DNA of 64,000 nt from the NCBI RefSeq assembly GCF_030122845.1, contig NZ_CP126084.1:3658001-3722000 (forward strand), written 5' to 3'. Of this stretch, positions 36,254-45,560 are shown one piece after another (the first letter of the stretch is position 1; each line of letters begins with the position of its first letter). The stretch comes from Paenibacillus woosongensis (lineage in GTDB: Bacteria > Bacillota > Bacilli > Paenibacillales > Paenibacillaceae). The notes under the pieces are model-generated. The model saw only the letters and a program-made list of their open reading frames with translations. It did no database searches and was not told the DNA's origin. The position numbers were made by a program, and so were the translations under genes.

Positions 36254-37804
36254 TCACTCACTGCTCGCATGCCGGCGATAAGCGGACGGAGAAGTGCCTA
36301 CGTACTTTTTGAATTTGGAGTGAAAATAATCGACGTTCGTGTAGCCGACCTTCTCGGCTACCTGATACACCTTAAAACCGGCCTCAAGATAAGATTTCGC
36401 CTTCTCGATCCGAACCTTGTCAAGATAGGTATTAAAGTATTCCCCCGTCTCATTCTTGAACAGCTTGCCTAAGTAGGCGCTATTGTAGTTCAGGACGCCC
36501 GACAGCGTCTCCAGCTTCAGGTTGTCGCTGAAATTCCGTTCGATCAGATCGAGCATAATTTTGACTTCCCGGTGTTTGGCCTTCTCCCCCAGGTTGCTCA
36601 TGAGCTGCTGGAAAAAGTAATCGATCTTGTCATAGAGCGCCTGGATGCTGCGCAAATGATATATTTCGGCCAGCATATCCGAGAAGGGCTTGTTATGCTG
36701 CTGAAGCTCAGGATGCTGCTGCAGCCCCTTGCCCATAACGGAGGTTAAAATTTCCACGAAACGGCGTTTGATATCCGTCTCGGAATATCCTTCCGCAACC
36801 AAGCTGCGCCCAGTCTGCCTAACCAGTGATTTCACGGCTTTCATATTGCCGATATCGACGGCGTAATATATTTGATCCGTTAGAGTTTCGGATGGGAGAA
36901 CCTCGGAGCAACCCTCTTCATACTCACTATGCGCATCGTCCTGGCATAGCAGCTTCCCATCATCAAGAAAAAAATGCAGCTTGATCAGTTCACGCGCAGC
37001 GCTGTAGGAACCGGCTATTTCATTTAACGAACCTGCCTTGGAGCCAAGCGCCACCGTGAATTCTACGCCTGTCTCACCTATGGCATTCCGGATGGAGCGG
37101 TATATGCCTTCCCTCTCTATAGCAAGCAGCGGTTCCTTCAGCAGTACGCCGACTTGCCCGTAAAGCTCGAAAACAAGGCCTCGGTCATCTTGCTCGAAGG
37201 TCTCGGCCATAGCCCTTCTCAGCAGATAAAGCACCGATTCCGTCAATTCGTCATGCAAAGCGACAAGCAGCACCTGGTAGCAATTCCATATTAGCCCCAG
37301 TTCCTCGGCCCGATCCTTCAGCTGGCGGCGGTCATCCGACGTATGCTCCGTATCCGTGAGCAGCATATGAATCAAAGCTTCCCTCGTCCACTCCTTCGTG
37401 GCATGCTGCCATTCTTCCGATGCCCGTTCCTCTTCGATCGCCGCCTTGATCCCCCGGAGGTACTCTATTAACTCGTCCTCGTCGACTGGTTTAAGCAAAT
37501 AACCGTCGGCCCGATGAGCGATGGCCTTCTTGGCATAGTCAAAATCCGCATATCCGCTTAGAATCAGGATATGAAGCAAGGGATCCTGCTCACGAAGGCG
37601 CTGAATAAGCTGGAGCCCGTCCATGCCCGGCATTCTAATATCAGCAATAACGAGCCCCGGCCGGCAAATTGCGTACTTCTCCAGCGCTTCGTTTCCATTG
37701 GCCGCCGTATCCGCTACCCGGTAACCAAGAGCTTCCCAATCGATAAACGCGCGAAGTCCTTCTCTCAGCTTCGGCTCATCATCCACAATCAGGACGTCAA
37801 TCAT
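36254..37804 (-). CDS. Response regulator with AraC DNA-binding domain (YesN type)
   Basis: The 516-residue protein has a receiver domain (residues 1-120) with DDEP, the phospho-Asp in LVIADIRMPGMDG (about D55) and LLKP, a long middle region, and a C-terminal AraC double helix-turn-helix (LETLSGVLNYNSAYLGKLFKNETG and VYQVAEKVGYTNVDYFHSKFKKYVGTSPSAYRR). Such regulators normally pair with YesM-type kinases, but no kinase gene adjoins it. The kinase at 27.2-29.0 kb is a candidate. GGAGGAGGAG precedes the ATG. Confidence 0.92.
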   Translation of the reverse strand: MIDVLIVDDEPKLREGLRAFIDWEALGYRVADTAANGNEALEKYAICRPGLVIADIRMPGMDGLQLIQRLREQDPLLHILILSGYADFDYAKKAIAHRADGYLLKPVDEDELIEYLRGIKAAIEEERASEEWQHATKEWTREALIHMLLTDTEHTSDDRRQLKDRAEELGLIWNCYQVLLVALHDELTESVLYLLRRAMAETFEQDDRGLVFELYGQVGVLLKEPLLAIEREGIYRSIRNAIGETGVEFTVALGSKAGSLNEIAGSYSAARELIKLHFFLDDGKLLCQDDAHSEYEEGCSEVLPSETLTDQIYYAVDIGNMKAVKSLVRQTGRSLVAEGYSETDIKRRFVEILTSVMGKGLQQHPELQQHNKPFSDMLAEIYHLRSIQALYDKIDYFFQQLMSNLGEKAKHREVKIMLDLIERNFSDNLKLETLSGVLNYNSAYLGKLFKNETGEYFNTYLDKVRIEKAKSYLEAGFKVYQVAEKVGYTNVDYFHSKFKKYVGTSPSAYRRHASSE

Positions 37805-37878
37805 CCAGAACTCCTCCTCCGGATTTATTTATAAACGGTACCAATACAAATAAACTGTCATCTCATATCACAGTTAGA

Positions 37879-37893
37879 GTTAAGCGCTTTCAT
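37879..37893 (-). promoter_or_regulatory. cre site upstream of the YesN-type regulator
   Basis: On the minus strand ATGAAAGCGCTTAAC matches the cre consensus at every position, about 75 bases before the start codon. Confidence 0.65.
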
Positions 37894-37969
37894 TCATCAT
37901 ATACCCGACTCCCGGTTCTTGGCCTACATAATCCTGTGCATTTATTGCACTATTTTGACATTGTGCTGA

Positions 37970-38019
37970 TAAGAAAATAAGGGTTCCAAGCTGTGGATTG
38001 CCTGCGGCATGGAACCCTT
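37970..38019 (-). terminator. Terminator after the GH127 gene
   Basis: AAGGGTTCCA and TGGAACCCTT form a perfect 10-bp stem with a 21-base loop, followed on the minus strand by ATTTTCTT. Confidence 0.75.
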
Positions 38020-38042
38020 TCCGAACAAACAGCGCCTTACAG

Positions 38043-40019
38043 TTAGAACGTCTCCCGAACCCATACGCTCATTTCGCCTTCACCGCGATTCGCCCAGGCG
38101 TAATAAGGTATAAATGTCACTTTCGCTTCTTGCAGACCTGGTACGGCCTCCGAGCTGTACAACCCGCCCGGCCACTTGGCGGCATCCTGTCGCAGGCCTT
38201 GGGCCGTGATCGCTACGACTCCCCCCAGCAAGCCGTTATCAAATTTCGCCTCCAGCTTGGCGTTGGCCGGCAGTACGATTTCATGCAGGTTCGCGCCGTT
38301 ATCCGCCTGTTCCAGACAATACACAAGCGGCCCGCGCTGCAGCGCAACTTTGCCCGCATTTCCGCGAACCAGGGGATGGCTGCGCATACGCTCCACCGGC
38401 ATATCCAGCACCAGCTCTACGAAGTCTCCCTGCTGCCAATTCCGCGAGATATAAACGTAGCCATCCTGAATAACTTGGCCGTTCACCGGATATGGCTCGT
38501 TATTGACGGACAGGCGGGCATGTCTGCACCAGCCTGGAATACGCAGCGCGAGAGCGAATTCACCGGGCTTCTGCGGGTTGATTTCGAACCGAATCCGTCC
38601 ATCCCATGGATAACTGGAGGTTTGCATCACCTGTACCTCGCTGCCTCCAACGTTCAATTTCGCTTCCCCGCCAATATAGAGGTGGGCATAGATGGTACGT
38701 TCTTGAACCATATAAATATACTCCCCTAGTGAAGCGAGCAGACGGGCTACGTTTGGCGGACAGCAGGCGCAGCCGAACCACTCCTGTCGCACCGGTTTGA
38801 TATGGTCGAATTTGTGATTTGCCCCGCGGCAGGCTTTAGGATCAACCTCTAGCGGATTAACGTAGAAGAAATGCTTGCCATCCCGCGACATGCCGGCAAC
38901 AACCGTGTTGTACAGCGCCCGCTCCAGCACATCGGCATACTCCGCCTGGGGAGCAATCCGCAGCATCCGGTGCGCAAAGAAAATCAGCCCGATGGAAGCG
39001 CACGTTTCGGCGTATACGGTATCGTTCGGCAGGTCGTAATCGAACGAGAATGCCTCGCCCTGCGGCATGGAGCCGATCGCTCCAGTAATGTACATCTGCC
39101 GGGACACGATGTTGTCCCACAGACGCCGGCAAGCTGCAAGAAGCGATTCGTCCTTCGTCTCGGCCGCCACATCCGCCATGCCCGTCAGCATATAGACCTC
39201 GCGGACAGCATGGCCGATTGCTTGCTCCTGCTCCCTGACGGGCGCGTGCGACTGGCTGTATTGCAAATCGATCGCATGATTGATTCCCGTCCAGTGGCTC
39301 TCGCCTCCGCGTTCCTTCAGCTGTATTTCATAGAAATTCGGCTTCTGGCCCCGCTGCTCTACAAAATATTGGGCAAGGCGCAAATAGCGCTCATTTCCGG
39401 TTGCGTGATAAAGCTTAATGAGGGCCAGCTTGATTTCCTGATGTCCGTCATAACCCTGCAGCTTGCCCGGCTCCGCGCCGAATACGGAGTCGATATGATC
39501 TGCAAAGCGGGATACGACGTCCAGCAGCTTTCTTTTTCCCGTCGCCCGGTAATAGGCCACCCCCGCCTCGATCATATGGCCTGCGCAATAGAGCTCATGG
39601 CATTCCGCCAAATTGCTCCATCTTCTCCCGGGCTCTTTAAGCGTATAGTAAGTATTAAGATAACCGTCCTCCTGCTGGGCCTTGGCGATGATCTCGATCA
39701 CTTCGTCCGCCGTGCTCTCCAGCTCGGGATCCGGCCGCGATTCTAATAAATAGGATACAGCCTCCAGCCATTTGGCCACATCGCTGTCCTGAAACACCAT
39801 GCCGTAAAATTCGCCCTCCTCCAGCCCGGCGGCAATCTTGAAATTGCGGATAGCCCCGCTTGGCTCGGCGGCTTCGATCCGGTCATTCAGTGCATCCCAT
39901 TGGTAAGGAACTACGACGCTGCGCACCAAATCAATATAATAGCTCCAAAAATCATCTTGGATGTTCACGTGATCAAGCGGCACTCTGTCAACATGCTGAA
40001 ACGGTATAGATTTACTCAT
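38043..40019 (-). CDS. Beta-L-arabinofuranosidase, GH127
   Basis: The 658-residue protein is a GH127 member, with VNIQDDFWSYYIDLVRSVVVPYQW at the N-terminus, HELYCAGHMIEAGVAYYRATG and GHAVREVYMLTG in the helical barrel, and the zinc/nucleophile cysteines in WFGCACCPPN. In the characterised family the Cys acts as nucleophile on beta-L-arabinofuranosides of plant cell-wall glycoproteins and pectin. No signal peptide is seen. The ATG at 40019 follows AAGGGAGGG. It is divergent from an AraC regulator. Confidence 0.93.
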   Translation of the reverse strand: MSKSIPFQHVDRVPLDHVNIQDDFWSYYIDLVRSVVVPYQWDALNDRIEAAEPSGAIRNFKIAAGLEEGEFYGMVFQDSDVAKWLEAVSYLLESRPDPELESTADEVIEIIAKAQQEDGYLNTYYTLKEPGRRWSNLAECHELYCAGHMIEAGVAYYRATGKRKLLDVVSRFADHIDSVFGAEPGKLQGYDGHQEIKLALIKLYHATGNERYLRLAQYFVEQRGQKPNFYEIQLKERGGESHWTGINHAIDLQYSQSHAPVREQEQAIGHAVREVYMLTGMADVAAETKDESLLAACRRLWDNIVSRQMYITGAIGSMPQGEAFSFDYDLPNDTVYAETCASIGLIFFAHRMLRIAPQAEYADVLERALYNTVVAGMSRDGKHFFYVNPLEVDPKACRGANHKFDHIKPVRQEWFGCACCPPNVARLLASLGEYIYMVQERTIYAHLYIGGEAKLNVGGSEVQVMQTSSYPWDGRIRFEINPQKPGEFALALRIPGWCRHARLSVNNEPYPVNGQVIQDGYVYISRNWQQGDFVELVLDMPVERMRSHPLVRGNAGKVALQRGPLVYCLEQADNGANLHEIVLPANAKLEAKFDNGLLGGVVAITAQGLRQDAAKWPGGLYSSEAVPGLQEAKVTFIPYYAWANRGEGEMSVWVRETF

Positions 40020-40091
40020 GCTGGAGCCCTCCCTTTTTCGAAATATCATACTGACAATTCTGATTCTATCCGATATATTTAATAATTAACA

Positions 40092-40119
40092 TTGATAGTA
40101 CCAACCTATTATTTATAAT
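40092..40119 (+). promoter_or_regulatory. SigA-type promoter of the AraC gene at 40.2 kb
   Basis: TTGATA, a 16-base spacer and a perfect TATAAT, ending 41 bases before the start codon. Confidence 0.6.
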
Positions 40120-40160
40120 ATTTCACACTCATAATCACACGATGGACTAGGAGGATTCCT

Positions 40161-41066
40161 ATGATCAGAGCCACAGAAATCGTCCATTTTCCGGCTCCGC
40201 CCGCTCCGTATTACCTGGAATGCGGCTATACCTCATACGCACCGGGAGAAGAGCACCCGAACCGGCAGAACATGGGGAAATTCGATCTCATCCTTATGAA
40301 GTCCGGGACGCTGTTCATCGGTGAAGAGCAGCGGAAATGGGTCTTGACGGCCGGGCAATCGCTGCTGCTGCTCCCTGATCGTTATCATTATGCGGTTCAG
40401 CCTTGCGAGGAGGATACGACATTTTACTGGGTTCACTTTCATTCCGTATGCGAATGGGCCGAATTCGCTGCCGGCCAGCAGATCGCTCTCCAGTCGGAGC
40501 AGCATTATCATGAATTTCTGACTTCTCCCTATGACATCCAGCTGCCAAAAATGTGGGACATGCCTTACCCGGAGAGAGCTTACCAGCTTATGGAGACGCT
40601 GCTGCAAACGCCAGGTACGCGCCAATCCAGCGCCTTCTGGACACAGCAGCAGGCGTTCGAGGAACTGCTGCGCATGATGGATTTACGGCAGCTCGAACAG
40701 TATACGTCTCCCGCCGTCGCCGTCGCCGAGAAGACCGAGGCCTTCATCCGGAACAACTACCGCACCGAGCTGACGAGCGGGGATATGTCTGCGGCGCTGC
40801 ACTACCATTACAACTACATTACGCGCTGCATGAAGCAGGTCTACGGGATGACGCCGAACGATTATTTACAGCATTACCGTCTGGAGCAATCCAAGCTGTT
40901 GCTGTTGAAAACGGAATGGAAGATCGCGGAAATCGCCAATTACGTCGGCTTTAGGAATACTCCGTATTTTTCCAATCGGTTCGCCGGCAAATACGGCTGT
41001 TCCCCACAGCAGTTCCGCAGGCAATTCTCCCATCCCCCCGTCGTCAGAGTCAGAACAAAGAGCTGA
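40161..41066 (+). CDS. AraC family transcriptional regulator next to GH127
   Basis: The 301-residue regulator has an N-terminal cupin (KFDLILMKSGTLFIGEEQRKW, LLPDRYHYAVQP) and two C-terminal helix-turn-helix motifs (LTSGDMSAALHYHYNYITRCMKQVYG and IAEIANYVGFRNTPYFSNRFAGKYGCSPQQFRR). AGGAGG precedes the ATG by six bases. Divergent placement suggests control of the arabinofuranosidase gene. Confidence 0.92.
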   Translation: MIRATEIVHFPAPPAPYYLECGYTSYAPGEEHPNRQNMGKFDLILMKSGTLFIGEEQRKWVLTAGQSLLLLPDRYHYAVQPCEEDTTFYWVHFHSVCEWAEFAAGQQIALQSEQHYHEFLTSPYDIQLPKMWDMPYPERAYQLMETLLQTPGTRQSSAFWTQQQAFEELLRMMDLRQLEQYTSPAVAVAEKTEAFIRNNYRTELTSGDMSAALHYHYNYITRCMKQVYGMTPNDYLQHYRLEQSKLLLLKTEWKIAEIANYVGFRNTPYFSNRFAGKYGCSPQQFRRQFSHPPVVRVRTKS

Positions 41067-41093
41067 TCGCATCTACCTGCGGATCAGCTCTTT
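41057..41093. terminator. Bidirectional terminator between convergent units
   Basis: A perfect 12-bp stem, AAAGAGCTGATC/GATCAGCTCTTT, overlaps the AraC stop codon and also faces the 3' end of the GH51 pseudogene. Confidence 0.75.
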
Positions 41094-41110
41094 GCACGCT
41101 CTAATCGAAT

Positions 41111-42153
41111 TTATTTATGGGCCAGCGCCGCAGCTTGGTCCGCCGTAATGACCCCCTTGTAAATATGCAGTTCATCGATCATGCCCTTGAACGGCGCATC
41201 CCACCAGTTCACGCCCAAGCTAAAGGTGCCTTGGTCATCCAGGAACACATCCGGGAAGCCGGTGCCTGTAAATTTCTCTTCTCCGTTCACGTACACGGTG
41301 ACATGGCCCTTGTTGACGGTGAAGGCAAAATGCGTCCATTCTCTCGGAACTGTATTCACGCCGGTTCCGGCATCATACCAGTTCGATCCTGCCCATAACA
41401 TCCTTTGCCCAGCCAGAAGTCCCCCGGAATCGTGTAATAATGCAGGCTTAATCCGTCCATAAGCCAGCCAGCATTCTTCATTAACACTTCCGTCCAGTTA
41501 TAATCATCCACATTCGCCCCGCCGGCGATTTTATAAATGTTGTTGTCCCGATAATTACGTACATAGGTTTGATAACGGCGGTACAAATCCGCGTAATATT
41601 CCGGACGCATATTTCCGCCGCAGCCCCAATTCTCATTCCCCACGCCAAAATATTTCAGCTTCCACGGCTCTTCACGGCCATTCTCTCGTCTCCAGTTCGC
41701 CATGGGGGATTCGCCGTCAAAGGTCATATATTCGACCCATTCCGACATCTCCTGTACCGTTCCGCTGCCCACGTTGCCGCAAATATACGGCTCGCATTCC
41801 AGCAGCTCGCAGAGCAGCATGAACTCGTGGGTTCCAAAATGATTGTTCTCAACCACACCGCCCCAATGCGTGTTGACCATGCGTTTGCGGCTTTCCCTAG
41901 GCCCGACGCCGTCCTTCCAATGGTATTCGTCGGCGAAGCAGCCTCCCGGCCAGCGCAGCACCGGAACCTTGATCTGCTTCAACGCCTGAAGAACGTCATT
42001 GCGAATTCCTTTCGTATTGGGAATCGGGGAGTCCTCGCCAACCCAAATCCCCTCGTAAATGCAGCGGCCCAAATGCTCCGAGAAATGGCCTTAAATATTC
42101 TTATTAATAATTCCTTTGCGGATGTCCGCGTTAACGATCACGACATTGTTCAA
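41111..42153 (-). pseudogene. Disrupted GH51 alpha-L-arabinofuranosidase with LamG-like tail
   Basis: A TTG start at 42153 follows GGAGGG by eight bases and opens a frame NNVVIVNADIRKGIINKNI, which is interrupted by TAA at 42093-42091 where GH51 proteins have Tyr. After the stop the frame continues [21 protein letters not shown] through the acid/base motif [11 protein letters not shown] to FWLGKG. There, at about 41400, the rest of the barrel, including the nucleophile Glu, is missing. The sequence jumps out of frame into a LamG/concanavalin-like domain (WTHFAFTVNKGHVTVYVNGEEKF, ending AALAHK). At least one nonsense mutation and one large deletion are present, so no active enzyme is expected. 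It is the last gene of the arabinan operon. Confidence 0.88.
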
Positions 42154-42208
42154 AATGATGCCCTCCAGATGAAAAATAATATTTTCCCCTTACAAGACAA
42201 GCAGCAAA

Positions 42209-43177
42209 TTACCGAGTTCGTTGCGCATCCGGCAGCGGTTCCCCGAAGTTCGGCGTTCCGTCTTCATTCCAATGAAAGATTTGGGCGCGCGTATGGCGGT
42301 TTGGATCATACAGCGGATCCCCTGTAATCTCTTTGTAATTGCGGGCATGATAGACAATGACGTCCCGGCCGTCCTCTGTAACCGTAAAGCTGTTATGTCC
42401 CGGACCATATTGTCCGTTCTCCTCATTCGTCTGGAAGACGGGAACCGGAGATTTGGACCAGGCTTGCGGATCTAGCAGATCGGCATTTTCGTCTGCACAC
42501 AACAGTCCCATGCAATAATTGTGATCCGTGGCGCTGGCCGAGTAGCTGATGAATATTTTACCGTTGCGCTTTAAGACCGCTGCTCCTTCATTCACCTTGA
42601 AGCCAATGATCTCCCAGTCATAATCCGGGGTTGAGATCATCGTCTGCTCTCCTGTCAGCGTCCACGGATTGCTCATTTTGGAAATATACATATTCGAGTT
42701 GCCGTCAATTTCAGGATCCTTCTGCGCCCACACATAGTACAGATCCCCCCGGTGCTCGAACACGGTTGCGTCCAGGGCAAAAGATTCCCAGCGGGTGCGA
42801 ACCTGCCCTTTCTCTACCCAAGTTCCTTCAAGCGGGTTAACTGCACTGTTCTCCAGAACGTACATCCGGTGATCGAACAAGCCGTCCTTCGTCTCCGTTG
42901 TTCGTGCAGCGGCGAAGTAGATATACCATTTCCCCTGAATATAATGAATTTCCGGAGCCCAAATGTTGGCGCTAAGCGGCCCGGTGTCATATTTTCTCCA
43001 AGCCACAACGGGCTGTGCCTCGCCAAGCCCTTGAATCGTTCGGGCTCTGCGCACCTCAATCCGATCGTACTCCGGAACAGAAGCCGTAAAGTAATAATAG
43101 CCGTCACTATGCCGGTAAACCCAAGGATCTGCCCGTTGCTCTACAATTGGATTTTTGAATTCCTGATTCGTCATCAT
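42209..43177 (-). CDS. GH43 glycosidase, probably alpha-L-arabinofuranosidase
   Basis: The 322-residue single-domain five-bladed propeller has the general base Asp in VEQRADPWVYR, the pKa-modulating Asp in FALDATVF and the acid Glu in KVNEGAAVLKRNGKIFISYSAS. No signal peptide is present, so it probably acts on imported arabino-oligosaccharides. AAAGGAG precedes the ATG. It lies 47 bases after the lipoprotein GH43 gene in the same operon. Beta-xylosidase activity cannot be excluded. Confidence 0.9.
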   Translation of the reverse strand: MMTNQEFKNPIVEQRADPWVYRHSDGYYYFTASVPEYDRIEVRRARTIQGLGEAQPVVAWRKYDTGPLSANIWAPEIHYIQGKWYIYFAAARTTETKDGLFDHRMYVLENSAVNPLEGTWVEKGQVRTRWESFALDATVFEHRGDLYYVWAQKDPEIDGNSNMYISKMSNPWTLTGEQTMISTPDYDWEIIGFKVNEGAAVLKRNGKIFISYSASATDHNYCMGLLCADENADLLDPQAWSKSPVPVFQTNEENGQYGPGHNSFTVTEDGRDVIVYHARNYKEITGDPLYDPNRHTRAQIFHWNEDGTPNFGEPLPDAQRTR

Positions 43178-43224
43178 GCTGGTTTCTCCTTTGTGAAATC
43201 ATTTTGTGTAAATCCAGAGCAGGC

Positions 43225-44664
43225 TCAGCTCTCTGGTTGGGCCTTTTGCTTGCCCCAGATTGAAACTCCACGCTCATCCAATCCGGTAAATACGAGGGTT
43301 TGCCCCCCTTTTTCCCAATCCCATGAAGGAAGCAGCTGCACACTCGCGCTTTTCCCCTCGCCTTCGGCAACATCGTTCCATGTCAAAGTCACCGTTCTCC
43401 GTCCATCGAATTTCCAGGTCCCTTGTCCCCGGCTGCCTTCCAGCTTCCCTTTGGGGTGAAGGATAAGCTGATCCGACTCGATCATTCCGTCGATAAACGG
43501 ATCGATATCAATCCGTTCCCATTCCCCGGCGATCAGTGCCTCCGGTATGTCCTGCTCCTGCTCTCCGGCATATCTCTCCGGCGATACGACGGGCCACCCG
43601 TCCTCCGTCCAAAGTATTTTGCGGATATGAAGATATGACCAATGCTTATCTACCTCTCCGCGGGCATGATGTACGATATAATATTCGTCTCCATCCTTGA
43701 GAACGGAATTGTGGCCCGGCGCTATCCAGCCCTCGTCTTCGCCGAACTTATAGCCGCCGAGAATTTTAGTGCCAACCTCATACTGCGGCTCGAATCCGGT
43801 ATCGGTCATTTGCCGCCCGTTATAGTCCACATAAGGCCCGGTAATCGTGTCTGAACGAGCCACACGCACGTTATAATCCTCGAATAAGGAATCATAGGAT
43901 ACGAACAAATAATATTTGTTGAATTTCTCGTTATAGATGATATAAGGCCCTTCAACTGCCCCGTCCTCCGTAATAGGATCGCGTGCAGCTAATCTAGTGC
44001 CGAATCCTTCCTCGCCAGGCTTCCCTGTCTCCGGATCAAGTTCAATAATATGAATTCCGCCAAAAAAAGAACCGTACACCATCCACATCCGCCCATCGGC
44101 ATCCGTAATAATGTTAGGATCGATGGCATTCAGCACATCCTCGCTTCTCGTCTTAAGCACAGCTCCCTGATCCTGCCACGGGCCATCGATGGACTTGGAA
44201 GTTGCCATGCCGATCATAGACTGCCTGCTGCCAAACGTGGAAGCCGAATAGTAGAGCCGGTACTCGTCCCCATGCTTCACGACATCGGGAGCCCACAAAT
44301 TGACTGCCCCGCTCCAAGCCCCAGCCTCTTCCGGAATACCCGGCAGCGCATAGCCGACCCATTGCCAGCGGATAAGATCCTGGGATTTGCGCACCATGAC
44401 TCCCGGCCGCGGCTCTCCGCCGACTTTGACGTCCGTGGAAAAGATATAATAGCCGTCTTCCGTCTTGATCATGCCGGGATCGTGGGCATTATTGACCGTC
44501 CACTTCTCTTCTGCATGAAGAATTGACGTATCGTACATCGCCACTGCGTCTGGCGAATCGGGAAATATCGGATGGGGCGTTCCTTTTCCCGTGCAGCCAA
44601 CCGCCCCGAGAATCATCCATAGAGACATGCCTGACAGCACCGCCTTTTTTGATAAAAATTTCAT
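43225..44664 (-). CDS. Surface lipoprotein GH43, endo-1,5-alpha-L-arabinanase (Abn2 type)
   Basis: The 479-residue lipoprotein has a signal ending in the lipobox LGAVGC, then a GH43 propeller with the base Asp in NNAHDPGMIKTEDGYYIF, the middle Asp in LNAIDPNIITDADGRMWMVYGSF and the acid Glu in GAVEGPYIIYN, plus the C-terminal beta-domain found in Abn2-type arabinanases. It probably cuts arabinan at the cell surface before transport. The ATG at 44664 lies after GGCGGTGA; an ATG two codons earlier (44670) is possible. Confidence 0.9.
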   Translation of the reverse strand: MKFLSKKAVLSGMSLWMILGAVGCTGKGTPHPIFPDSPDAVAMYDTSILHAEEKWTVNNAHDPGMIKTEDGYYIFSTDVKVGGEPRPGVMVRKSQDLIRWQWVGYALPGIPEEAGAWSGAVNLWAPDVVKHGDEYRLYYSASTFGSRQSMIGMATSKSIDGPWQDQGAVLKTRSEDVLNAIDPNIITDADGRMWMVYGSFFGGIHIIELDPETGKPGEEGFGTRLAARDPITEDGAVEGPYIIYNEKFNKYYLFVSYDSLFEDYNVRVARSDTITGPYVDYNGRQMTDTGFEPQYEVGTKILGGYKFGEDEGWIAPGHNSVLKDGDEYYIVHHARGEVDKHWSYLHIRKILWTEDGWPVVSPERYAGEQEQDIPEALIAGEWERIDIDPFIDGMIESDQLILHPKGKLEGSRGQGTWKFDGRRTVTLTWNDVAEGEGKSASVQLLPSWDWEKGGQTLVFTGLDERGVSIWGKQKAQPES

Positions 44665-44690
44665 TGTCATTCACCGCCCTGCAGACTCGC

Positions 44691-45539
44691 TTATCCTTTC
44701 ACTCCAGAAATAGCGACAGACTCGATAATTTGCTTCTGGAACACAAGGAAAATGATCAGCACCGGCAGGAGAGCGATCACGGAAGCCGCCATGATCAGCG
44801 GATAGTCCGTCTGGATCGCGTACGTTGCATTAAAGTTCGCTATGACGAGCTGGAGCGTCATTTTTTCCGGCGAATTCAAATAAATGATCGGTGCCAGATA
44901 ATCATTCCATATGCCCATGAACCACAGGATCAGCTGAGCAGCCACAGCAGGTTTGATTAATGGAAATGTTATGGCCGAGAAAAGCCGGAAATAAGAGCTT
45001 CCATCGATTTTTGCCGCTTCAATAATCTCGTTCGGAACGCTGATCAAATACTGCCGCAGGAAGAAAATCATAATAATATTGCCGAATAAGCCAGGAACGA
45101 TGAGCGGCAGCAGCGTATCGATCCAGCCGATTTTAGAGAACATCATAAATTGCGGAATCATGACTGCGGGATAAGGGATCATCATCGCCGACAGCAGCAT
45201 GAGAAAAATTTGGTTTTTGCCGGGAAATCTGAGCTTCGCGAACGAAAATGCGGCCAGGCTGGAACTAAACGTACCTACGACCGTAACCGAGACCGCGATA
45301 ATGACACTGTTCTGGATTCCGCTAAGCAGCGGACCGGCTTCCCATATTTCCAAATACTTGCCCCATTGCGGATGGCTAGGGATCCACACCGGAGGCAAAG
45401 CAAATACGTCCAATTTTTGTTTGATCGAAGTAGATAGCATCCATAGCAGGGGCGCAATCATAAAAACGGCCCCGATCGCCAGTATGATGAAGATGATCGT
45501 ATTTGTCAGTTTGATTCTAGTCGAATGAGACATATTCAT
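44691..45539 (-). CDS. Carbohydrate ABC transporter permease (AraQ-like, CUT1)
   Basis: The 282-residue permease has six helices and the EAA loop EIIEAAKIDGSSYFRLFSAITFPLIKPA. With the preceding permease and binding protein it forms a transporter resembling AraNPQ of Bacillus, which imports alpha-1,5-arabino-oligosaccharides using the shared MsmX ATPase. The arabinose specificity is inferred from the GH43 and GH51 neighbours. Confidence 0.92.
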   Translation of the reverse strand: MNMSHSTRIKLTNTIIFIILAIGAVFMIAPLLWMLSTSIKQKLDVFALPPVWIPSHPQWGKYLEIWEAGPLLSGIQNSVIIAVSVTVVGTFSSSLAAFSFAKLRFPGKNQIFLMLLSAMMIPYPAVMIPQFMMFSKIGWIDTLLPLIVPGLFGNIIMIFFLRQYLISVPNEIIEAAKIDGSSYFRLFSAITFPLIKPAVAAQLILWFMGIWNDYLAPIIYLNSPEKMTLQLVIANFNATYAIQTDYPLIMAASVIALLPVLIIFLVFQKQIIESVAISGVKG

Positions 45540-45560
45540 ATTCTCTCCTTTCCCTCATGC

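Noticed and set aside
41111-41401. Independent small LamG protein gene
   Set aside because: It has no ribosome site at its first ATG and is the displaced C-terminal domain of the GH51 gene.
42752-43459. 235-codon plus-strand frame opposite the GH43 genes
   Set aside because: It is antisense to two well-supported GH43 genes and shows no family resemblance; other long antisense frames (for example 29957-31684) were dismissed for the same reason.
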